A stretch of 23,641 nt of DNA, taken from contig JBHJMP010000132.1 of the NCBI GenBank assembly GCA_043381765.1, positions 1 through 23,641 on the forward strand. The letters are read 5' to 3'. Position 1 is the stretch's first letter; every line of letters begins with the position of its first letter. The position numbers and the translations under genes are program-made. The DNA comes from Collodictyon triciliatum. Taxonomy: Eukaryota > CRuMs. This document shows, piece after piece, positions 13,624-23,641 of this stretch. A model generated the notes under the pieces. It was not told where the DNA came from. It did no database searches and saw only the letters and a program-made list of their open reading frames with translations.

Positions 13624-15271
13624 TTATAGGTGTCCCAGGAGAGCACGGACAGTGAGGACAATCACATCGCGGAAACGGAGGTTAGTAGTTTGCAGGTAGT
13701 TATCGGCAATGCGGAAAATGGTGGCATCCTTGGGTGACAGAAGAACCTAGGTTATGCAGGAAAATTCAAGACATCAACAACCTCACACATACCGACCATA
13801 ATCTGGGATATACAACGAGGCTGGTATTAGATGCCGTTCTTTTGTTTTTGTTTTTTTGAATTAAGGGATTACGTAATTATTTTTTTATATTGGCTAGCAT
13901 TTTAAGCAAAGATATCAACCTGGGCATCATGGCCATAGCTGTTAACAACAATGTCGTCCTTGCGAATCTCAACAATCCCGTTGGAGACGACGATGCTCCA
14001 GCCTTCAGTGATGGGCTCGATGCCAACCTGTTATAATTTCACGAGGTGGAAGTAGTGAGCAGTATAAAGTCCGAAATCACAAGGGACATGGCCTGGGTCG
14101 TGTCGTTGAGAGTATTCCCTTCTTGGAGAGGAAATATATACAGGCGGAATATATGGATGGATCAATTTATGTTTGAGAGTAGGTGATATGTAATATTCAT
14201 AAAATGATTACGTTGGCAACATTGAAGCTAATGCCTCTCTCGCGAGCAGTGCTCACATATTGGTCGACGAGGCGATGGACTTCGGGGTCTGTGTATACAT
14301 GCAAATTGTGTGTTAGAGTACTGGTCATTGAAGCTTAGCAGAATGGAGGAACATCGGGTGATGAATAGAATTGCTAACGATACATGTGAGATTTAAAATA
14401 AAGAAAGGAACATATGACACACTGACCCATAATAAAGTATTGGGGAGGCACATCGACAGCAAGGGGGATGGGCGAGTTCTGTGGGGTAAACTCGAAGCGA
14501 AGTGTTGTGTATAGGTCATCGGCAGTGGGCGCATAGCAGCGTGTAACGGCAGCTAAGAGTGCATAAAGATTTCATTCTAAAAAATATTAAAATAAAAAAG
14601 GATGAAAGTGAGAGGGGGGAAGAATGATAGCATTATTAAAAAAAAATAAATTATCAGAAGGTCGCATTATTCTTTTGAGTACAATAAGTCGACAAGTTCA
14701 TAGAGGCTTCGATGGTGGCATTGCTGTCTCGAAATTATGGGACGAAGTGAGAGGAAGGTTCACGTATTGTACTCAGAGATGAATGGACAGGTAAAACATA
14801 CATGCAATGGGGACGTAGCTCTGCCCAACATAGCGAGTCCATTGATACTTAGCCTCGGTCAGTTGGCTTCCAGTGTTTTTGTCAACAACCGTAGCCAGGA
14901 TTTGGAAGGAATGGTTCGGTCCGCCGTAGAACGAGACAAGGTATTGCTCAGATGCTGAAGAAAGAAAGAAAATAACACAGTATTCAAACAAAAGAAAATA
15001 AGCGGGTTTAAGTTGGAAAGGCTTAGGCCCTTCCTTGTTTGCCTTCTTTTTTTATTCATATTTTCATTTTCTTTTCAGGAGGCGTTTGTCTTTTTTTTTT
15101 TCTACTTCAGCTTGTCGATTGAGACAAAGTTGAGCAGAGACTCAAGCACTCCTTTGAAGAAATAGGGCCCTACCGTTTACTTCGCTGACTGCATTTCCTG
15201 TTCCGACCATTTCTTTGGATGCGTACCGTGCTGGACTAACGAGGGTTGCTCTTGGAGAGGCTCTTCTTGGT
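13624..15271 (-). CDS. Protein with A9/AIR9-like Ig-type domain (5' end unresolved)
   Basis: Six exons join in frame: 15174-15271, 14802-14954, 14427-14552, 14212-14288, 13920-14027 and 13624-13746, with TAA at 13624-13626. The visible part (about 227 residues) begins in a basic stretch (PRRASPRATLVSPARYASKE). It continues through NAVSEVNASEQYLVSFYGG, a region with YQWTRYVGQSYVPIASAV and CYAPTADDLYTTLRFEFTP, then DPEVHRLVDQYVSTARERG, and ends in IFRIADNYLQTTNLRFRDV. The YQWxR, then YxPTxDDxxxxLRxExTP, pattern is that of the A9 Ig-like repeats of AIR9-type microtubule-associated proteins. The PEV segment and the RDVIVLTVR end fit the tail of such repeats. The first visible exon starts in mid-codon, so at least one upstream exon is missing. 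The fold assignment is from memory and moderate; the exon chain is good. Confidence 0.65.
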
Positions 15272-16958
<1,687 letters not shown>

Positions 16959-16966
16959 CGCAACCA

Positions 16967-19900
16967 TCACGCAGCAAGAAGCGACGCCCACGGACGATGG
17001 ACGCGGATTGCATGAGGAACAAACGTGCCAAACAGAGCAAGCAGGTCTTGGATGTGCGGCAGAACAGGCGCAAGGCCGAGGGTGCGGGCAGACTCTGCGA
17101 GCGGATGGTCGGGGTCGAGCAGGGTGTCCGTCACCAGACGGCGAAGACGGCGCGACAGCAGACGATACGTGGGGTCGTCTGCGCGGCACGTCTGGCCCAG
17201 CATCTGGCTGAGGAAAGCATCGTCGTCGTCAGCGGCGGGCGCTTCGGAGCAGGCGTCTGTGCGCAGTCGGCCAAGTGCGTCCTTCCACGAGGCGTGCAGG
17301 CGATGCAGCGAGAGGGACGGCGACGTCAGGACGCCAAAGAGCATGCGGCGCAACTCGTCCCAGTCCGCAGGGGCCGGGCGGCAGCGGGACTTTGCCAGGT
17401 GCGCACCCACCGCCTGCAGATGCGTCGCCATCAGCACGCACAGCTGCACCTGATTCTGCGCCTGCTGCATGCGCCGCGTGTCCAGCCGCAGGATGATGCT
17501 GCTGTTGCTGCGTGCTGCTTGCCCGCTTTCCGCCTGCGAGGCTGCCTCGAATGCCCACGCCGTGCACACGTACGAGGAGGCCAGGATGTGCTCGAGCCTG
17601 GGCTCGCGTGGTGACGGCCTGCCTTGGTGCTCCTGCAGAGCCTGCTTGCCCTCCTGCATCCAGCTGGCAAGGTCCTGTGCGACGAGCGGGCGATTTTAAG
17701 CGTGCGTTTGTGTATGTAGTGTGTGCGGTGTGTCGTTCGTTGACTGAGAATCGATACATGGCTATCTCCCTAGTACTTTTGTCTTGCATCTTATTCTTGC
17801 TATTGCACTTTTGGGTTTTTTTTTTGTTTGAAAAAGGTTGTTTGTTAGGGAATGATTTGGCATGTACCTGCCATATTTTGTGCTGGGCATCGGGCGGCTG
17901 TGAGTTAATGAATGATGCGAATTTGTATCGCTCAAACTCCAGTCCGTGGTGTTGCAAGTAGTGTGCTGCGATTTGCAGCTGGCTGTTGATCACGTCGATG
18001 CGGATCTCCTCGATTTTGTCAAAGACATATTCAAATGCTCTGGGAAGGTGGTGCAGAATGACCTAGTAAGTGACAGCACATAAATTCAGACATTGGGTAG
18101 GAGATGCAGCATCATTTCTCTAGCCCTTCGATTGCTCTCAGCTGGTGAAAACCAAAGAAAAAAAGGAATGCATATATGGCCAAGAGAACAATCGGAAGAT
18201 GAACATGATGATTTAAGTTCAATAAAAAAAATATACCAAATGGGGACCCTCAGTCACCTCTGTTTTGGATACGGAAGAGAGAAATGAAGATAGCCACCGC
18301 CTGGGTTTAGCGTCTCATTTTAATATGAACAGTATCACAATCATCGCTGCCGTCCAACACATACATACATACATACATACATACATACATACATACATAC
18401 ATACATACATACATACATACATACATACATACATACATACATACATACATACANNNNNNNNNNNNNNNNNNNNNNNNNNNNNNNNNNNNNNNNNNNNNNN
18501 NNNNNNNNNNNNNNNNNNNNNNNNNNNNNNNNNNNNNNNNNNNNNNNNNNNNNATACATACATACATACATACATACATACATACATACATACATACATA
18601 CATACATACATACATACATACATACATACATACATACATACATACATACATACAAGACACACAAGACACACACATAAATAATAACATTAATAAAAATAAA
18701 GAATGTGTTTTTGTTTTGGGAGAATAGTAAATAGCCCGAACCTGGTTTGGTCTCCGCGGATGGGTGCCTCAAGTTCGAGAATGTACTCGACACAAAAGTG
18801 TACCAGACCTAAAAATACTTCGTTGTCAAAGTTCCCAGAGGTCAATTGCTCGCCTAGTTCTTTCGAATTTAGCCTTTCGTTCAGGCGCTGAAGGAGTGTG
18901 GCTACAATAATTGCAGAATTAATAAGTCTGGGAAATGCATATTTTCATATAATAATGCGTAAGTGATATATCCTAATAAATCCAATGGTCAACAGCTTTG
19001 ATTATAATAAGTGTAAAAATAAAAAAGTTGCCCACGAGATTTCTTTGGTGTTAAAGACGAGAATCCCTCTCTGATTTCTTCAAACATCCTAATTACTCGG
19101 TCATAAATGGGTGGAGAATTAATCAGTTCCTGTTTGATTCCATCCCAAAAGGCCTATGAAAATGTTATCAGAAATAGTTCGCAGGTAGATGGTTGGCAGT
19201 GAATATCACTCACTTTCCTTAATGTATGTGTGTATGTTCAAGTATCTTCTTCATGTGATTTATAGGCAACACATACTCTTTTCATCGTCTCTTTAACTTT
19301 TTTAAATAGCTCGTTTTGGGGCTCGTCCTGAGTGAGTTTGACAGATGGATTCAAGATGACCTATCGATGTCACATAAATAAGAATAAAGAAAACAAGGAT
19401 TTGACAAGAGCGTGTATTCGTTAACTGAAGCGATATCCAAACGTGGATTATCATTTTTAAATCAAAAAAGAAAAATAAAGTGTATTGGTGCTCGTATAAT
19501 TTCTATAGATATTAGGCTGAAAAAAATATACTTCATGAGCCAGCTGTTCCTCTACAATCTTTTCGGCGATATCTCGCTCTTCATGCTCTATGAATGAATT
19601 GAGATGAAACTGGTTATTAATTTGCGTACTATGGTGGTTTAGACAGGTACTTATTGAATTATCACATCACAATTAGTAACGCTTTCATGTGTCAGAGTTA
19701 CTCGAGCAGATTCCTCATAATGCGCTAATGATAAGCAAACCTCCTATATTCTCAGAGTCTTCGTTTTCGGAAGCGTCCAGACGGCTAAATTGATCTTCAA
19801 CCACAAAGCAGGGGAAGAATAAACAAAAACAAACGAGAATGGGAGCAAATAAAGAAAACAATAAATTCTCAAGCTGACAAGAACACAAAGCGACGAAAGG

Positions 19901-20063
19901 ACATGTTCGTATTGGCAAGACCCTGTTGTTTTCACAAACCCTCAAAGTTTCCAGTCAGGATCGAGTGCGTCACGCTTTGTAACTTGGCCAATTTCTCTTC
20001 AATAACCACTGGCGTACGAGGCGCGGCCGAGTCGGATGAAGCAGGGCGAACAGGAGAGTCCAT
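16967..20063 (-). CDS. TCP11 (T-complex 11) family protein
   Basis: Eight exons on the minus strand: 19940-20063, 19741-19794, 19532-19587, 19277-19360, 19036-19153, 18742-18901, 17868-18062 and 16967-17674 (TGA at 16967-16969), for about 500 residues. The start at 20063 opens MDSPVRPASSDSAAPRTPVV, a Ser/Pro-rich leader. The Tcp11 domain follows: AEKIVEEQLAHEVILNPSV, KKVKETMKRAFWDGIKQELI, SPPIYDRVIRMFEEIREGF, FCVEYILELEAPIRGDQ, INSQLQIAAHYLQHHGLEFE and, near the end, LLALFGTFVPHAIRVHRPW. The AFWD...PP.Y...EIRE block and the APIR segment are family hallmarks. Animal members are linked to sperm function and cAMP signalling, and the biochemical role is unclear. Exon 6 ends in phase 2 and exon 7 begins in phase 0, so a microexon or another junction is missing in 18063-18741. 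The last exon is much richer in GC than the others. Confidence 0.88.
18359..18654. repeat. (CATA)n microsatellite with 100-N gap, intronic
   Basis: Tandem CATA units (18359-18453) are interrupted by a placeholder gap of exactly 100 N (18454-18553) and resume to 18654. The array lies in the TCP11-like gene between exons 6 and 7. The true length is unknown. Confidence 0.97.
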
Positions 20064-20877
20064 CGGGACGTTCGGCTTTGTTATGCGCAGGAAGTCCTAG
20101 TCGAGTCGGACGGATTTTCTGGGTATTACTTTCTCGCGGTCTCCTCGGTGTTCTTGCTCTCGAGTTCAACACTTGCCTTGTGATCTTCCTTCTCAATGGG
20201 TTTATCCTTCAGATCGACGCACACACACACACACACGCCTTTCGGTTCCACAAATGTTTCTGCCCAACCTGATTATTCAATACATAGGTCTAACTTTCGG
20301 TTACGGTTGTCTATAAGCGTCGAGGGGAGTATTCACAGTTCGAGGAAAATCCACGTGGTATCATCATGATATATATTCATTATTTTCGTGTTTTTATATT
20401 TATGGCATTGATATTTATGGAATATTTGTGATATTAAGATGCAATATTTGTAATTTCCACAATTACTAAATTGGAATCTAAGGGTGCATTCGATGGTTAA
20501 TCAAAGCCTTTTTTTTCTTTTTCTTTTTCTTTTTCTTTTCTTATTCCTTCTCTATTCGGTCTCATTCAGCCTGTATATGGATAAACTTCATTGCAAAGGT
20601 TGTGACGAACTTGGTTTTGTCCCTTTCAAGGCACAACACTTTTTATACAATGAAAGTGTACCTATATTTGTATAGCAGTTTATTGCACAGACAATCATCG
20701 AATTGAATCTGGGTTGACAAAAGCAGGAGCTTTGGTGAATCCAAGAAACAACCTGAATCATATAATAGTACGATTAGTATTTAATTAAGATTAAAAATAC
20801 TTAATAGTCTCATTTTATTCCTGATATCAGTTTAATTTTATTTTCCATTATGTGATATTAAAGCTCAAAAATGAAAA
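20064..20877. other. Spacer between the TCP11-like gene and the Fanzor region
   Basis: This contains the presumed upstream region of the TCP11-like gene, a short (CA)n run at 20220-20236 and AT-rich sequence. A minus-strand frame near 20698-20755 (after a TTCAG acceptor: LFLGFTKAPAFVNPDSIR then stop) could be a terminal exon, but I find no partner exon. No gene is supported. Confidence 0.4.
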
Positions 20878-21132
20878 ATGAAAAACAATCCCTTGCCTTC
20901 GCCCAGACAGAACCCACCCTATAAACCTGCCACCAAACGTGCATTTCAAAAAAGCATACTATCCACACTTGCGGCGGTAATCATGTTGTTTGGGGCCGAT
21001 ATGTTGACTTTCAACCGCAATGGCCATACGACCATCCTTTCAAACTCGCCGAATCAGCTCTCAGTGTTTTGTCTCAAATCACTTATAAAAAAAAACTTTG
21101 TGTGTTTGTTTGCCACAATGCGCACATTTTGA
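20878..21132 (+). other. Unassigned open frame in a GC-richer patch
   Basis: An 84-codon frame within an otherwise very AT-rich region. One segment (MLFGADMLTFNRNGHTTI) loosely resembles an ankyrin-repeat turn (GAD...NGHT), but no second repeat is visible. The opposite strand also reads well in places (FERMVVWPLRLKVNIS). I cannot say which strand, if either, is coding. It may be a remnant of a separate insertion or of the left part of the Fanzor element. Confidence 0.2.
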
Positions 21133-21273
21133 AAGTCTCGGTAAATGCTTAATTTTACATAAATCGATTTTATGCAGTTTATTTATTTATTAAATTGACT
21201 GATTGACGAACGTTTTATAAAAATTGAAAACTCGGTAGTTTTCTAAAGGAAAAAGTAAAACAAAGACTTTTAG

Positions 21274-23214
21274 ATGAGGAAAAAAAAACGCCCTGAGTCT
21301 GAGAATCTAAAGTCTATAAAAACCCAAAATCGTAATACGATAACATCTCTAAAGTCGATTGTTAAGAATGCGGACAACTATTACAAAATCAACGATACGG
21401 GTTTATTGTGTCATAATTTGGTTACTGACACTTATCTGTTTGCAAGATGTTACATATTGAAATCACAACAACACCCAACAATCAATGAAAGTTTTTTTTT
21501 TGTACGCCTTAAAGACAGTCGGAATAGTTTCACAAGATAGACCAGCAAGATTAAAAGCATCCAGAAATGAGAGATGGCATGATGACTTTTTATCTCTATG
21601 ATTTTCAATTCCTTTTATCCCAAGAACACTTTCCGTTAGTTGAACTGTCTCATGTATTACTGTAATTGGCGAAGCAAATGTTAACAGTTTATCATAATAC
21701 CATTAAGGAGCATTTTGTAAAGAGGTTACTGCGCTTTATAAATCAAACATTTCCTAAAGATGTGAATATTACGGAAACTATTAAAAAGGCAGAGCTACGA
21801 AAGTAAAAAAAAAAAAAAAACCATCTTCAAGAATCTCGACATACCGGAACAATATAAATAATGGGCTAGAATACATTTGCATCATATCATTCCCAGCGAT
21901 ATTGTAAATTGTATTGAATATGACGTCAAAGCCAATCCAAAGAAGTGCACTCCATGTCTGATTTACATGAATCGTATTTTGAGGTCATTGGAATCAAAAA
22001 GTATCAACCAATCTCTATGAGAACTACCAATATGTCATGTCATATTACTCTAGATATTGCATGTTTGATGATATATTAGTATTATCTGGAAAAACACCAT
22101 TAATGAAGAATATACCAGGAAGCAAAGATACCCTATGGGATAAGTTATTTGAAATGAAGAAGAGTGTCCTTCATCAAACAGACTAGAGTTTTAAATACAT
22201 GATACAAACACACGGCTTGGCGGTGTCATTATCGTTTGAAAAGAAAGGTATTTCAAATTCAAAATTTCAATTTAATCAAAAAAACCCCCAAGAATATGTT
22301 TATATAGATGAACTTTCCGAAGAGCAGTTATATTTATTAGCGAAAAAAAAAATAGTAGTTGGAGTGGACGCAGGCAAGTTTAATATGGTTTAGATGGTGG
22401 ATGAGAAAGGTATGAAATTACATTACACGACACACAAAAGAAGACATGATAGCAAATCTCTTAAAAATCACAAAATACTTTTGAGAAGAAAGTAAAGTAC
22501 AATGCTTCAGGGATATACATCGCAAAAGATTTACAAAGCGCTGTTTCTTTTGGTCACAGGACTTTTAAAGAGAATCAATGGTTTGAGAGATTAATACTAT
22601 CTTTAATCGATTTTTTTTTTATTCTTCCTTTCAACTTTTGTGATCTTTAATCGATTTAGAGACAGGACTGATTAAACATAATTCATGCACGGTCGATTAT
22701 GAAAAATTTCGGAAGTATGCGTGCATGAAATCAAGATTCCGGTTAGAACTTTCCAGATTTTATGAACACGTGACTTTTCGAAAGATGATATGGAGACAGT
22801 ATGTTTATACAAAAAGAAGTGAAGAATTGTTTATGGACGGAATCGAAAAGGCATTTGGTAATGATGTTGTACTGGCGTATGGAGACTGAAGTAGAAAATG
22901 TCAGATGAAACATTTTATGCCAACAAACGGAAGAGGATTACGAAAAATACTATCCAAACGTTTTGAAACAGTTAGTGTAGATGAATCTAGAACCTTCAAG
23001 ATGTGCTGTAACTGCGAAAAAGAACTTGAATACATGACACCGAAAGGAAATTCAAAAAAAAATATGTAAATGTCACACATATAAAGAATGCAATCGCCCA
23101 GAAAGCAAACAAAGTGTATTCTTGACAAGGGACTTAAACAGCGCTCATAATATACTCAACAAAGTTCTTTTAATCCTTCAAAATTTGCATACGCCTTCCT
23201 CTAAAAAAAGATAG
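21274..23214 (+). pseudogene. Fanzor (eukaryotic TnpB-like RNA-guided nuclease), decayed
   Basis: Scattered through three frames is one full-length Fanzor protein. The N-terminal part starts at 21274 (TDTYLFARCYILKSQQHP, then YALKTVGIVSQDRPARLKAS and NTIKEHFVKRLLRFINQTFP). A middle part follows (KYQPISMRTTNMSCHITLD, IQTHGLAVSLSFEKKG). The RuvC nuclease core then shows all three acidic positions: Asp in VVGVDAGKFNMV (codon 22367-22369), Glu in VDESRTFKMCCNC (22983-22985) and Asp in FLTRDLNSAHNIL (23131-23133). A Cys-rich zinc ribbon (CCNCEKELEYM then CKCHTYKEC) lies between the last two. In-frame stops (for example TAG 22391-22393, and TGA 22887-22889 in a position normally Trp after YGD) and frameshifts at homopolymers (T run near 21490, A run 23054-23062) break it. 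It ends at TAG 23212-23214. The intact family cuts DNA guided by an RNA encoded at the element's 3' end. Confidence 0.92.
22599..22657. repeat. 15-base direct repeats bounding a 44-base insertion in the Fanzor relic
   Basis: ATCTTTAATCGATTT occurs at 22599-22613 and again at 22643-22657. The extra 44 bases contain a T10 run and pyrimidine-rich sequence. One copy alone would keep the reading frame continuous from FERLILSLID into LETGLIKHNSC, so the extra unit is a later event. Confidence 0.85.
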
Positions 23215-23335
23215 GCTGTTGGGTCTTTCCTCGCAGCCTTCACCACTACACAACCCTTGTGAAACAAGTGGCGAGACCTTGGATACTAGCGCACCAGGTT
23301 TATCAATCGAAAGATGGTATGCCCCTTCTAGTGTT
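23215..23335 (+). ncRNA. Candidate guide-RNA (omega RNA) scaffold at the Fanzor 3' end
   Basis: Right after the Fanzor stop, composition becomes GC-richer and the sequence can fold. GGT plus CTCGC (23222-23224, 23230-23234) can pair with GCGAG plus ACC (23271-23278), enclosing the hairpin CTTGT-GAA-ACAAG (23256-23268). CCTTGG (23277-23282) can pair with CCAGG (23294-23298) with one bulged base, as an alternative partner. In TnpB and Fanzor elements the guide-RNA scaffold comes from the 3' end of the nuclease gene and the element's right end, which is this position. Identity is inferred from position and fold only, and the guide boundary cannot be set. Confidence 0.5.
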
Positions 23336-23601
23336 GAATAATTATCCAATTCTGGGGTTTTTCTTTAATTCCCATATGTCGACCACATCCGCCATCATGA
23401 TTTCATATCAGTTTCTCTGGGATTTGCCTTAAAAAGACGCGAGCGCATTTGATTGGTTAGGTTTGACTCTGGCAACACACAAACATACATACAAACACCA
23501 ACACAAAGGATCAAAACAAAAATAAAAAAAAACAAAGAAAAAAATAATCAAATACACAAACTCAGGCAACCAAGGCACACAACGACAGAAACAAAGACTA
23601 C

Positions 23602-23641
<40 letters not shown>
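23336..23641. other. AT-rich flank right of the Fanzor relic, ending in poly(T)
   Basis: No gene is supported. The stretch contains an A/C-rich run (23475-23560) and a T homopolymer from about 23606 to the end of the window. The right boundary of the Fanzor element probably lies near the start of this stretch. Confidence 0.5.

Noticed and set aside
18359-18654. Possible CRISPR-like or coding tandem array
   Set aside because: It is an uninterrupted CATA tetranucleotide repeat without spacers, inside an intron.
20484-20675. 63-residue plus-strand frame with Phe/Leu run and a Cys-x-x-Cys
   Set aside because: The hydrophobic run is a TTTTTC microsatellite, and the remaining 30 residues match nothing I recognise.
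22387-22893. Stop-codon reassignment to explain stops inside the Fanzor frame (TGA at a Trp position, TAG after NMV)
   Set aside because: TAA ends the uL1m and A9-like genes and TGA ends the TCP11-like gene at the expected lengths, so the standard code applies. The relic also has frameshifts.

Overview
The window is nuclear DNA of an intron-rich unicellular eukaryote. Five multi-exon genes can be rebuilt from GT-AG junctions that keep frame, with introns of about 90 to 450 bases. One of them is a nucleus-encoded mitochondrial ribosomal protein. Introns and spacers are full of microsatellites and homopolymers, and several are broken by assembly gaps. I cannot name the species from sequence alone. 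A rhizarian or other amoeboid protist would fit, but that is a guess.

Layout, left to right. (1) 1-2337, minus: a secreted trypsin/V8-like serine protease with EGF-like repeats, running off the left edge. (2) 2880-4600: a GC-rich island with an unidentified plus-strand reading frame (to 3478) and, convergent to it, a minus-strand terminal exon (3974-4570) ending in a prenylation-type C-terminus CLIL. (3) 5697-10099, minus: a cAMP-dependent protein kinase regulatory-subunit-like gene, the most unusual locus here. It has 12 recognisable exons, two inhibitor (pseudosubstrate) sites and five intact cyclic-nucleotide-binding domains; its 3' end lies in or beyond gaps. (4) 10796-13048, minus: mitochondrial ribosomal protein uL1, complete in 8 exons. 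(5) 13624-15271, minus: a protein with an A9/AIR9-like Ig-type domain, 5' end unresolved. (6) 16967-20063, minus: a TCP11 (T-complex 11) family protein with a very GC-rich last exon. (7) 21274-23214, plus: a decayed Fanzor (eukaryotic TnpB homologue). All three RuvC catalytic positions are still visible, and it is followed by a GC-richer segment predicted to fold, a candidate for its guide-RNA scaffold.

Almost every gene from 1 to 20063 is on the minus strand. The genes do not form an evident pathway. The two points of real interest are the kinase regulatory gene, which looks like two three-domain regulatory units fused by exon-block duplication, and the relic RNA-guided nuclease locus. Splice junctions were placed by eye from frame continuity and family alignment from memory; no searches were run.
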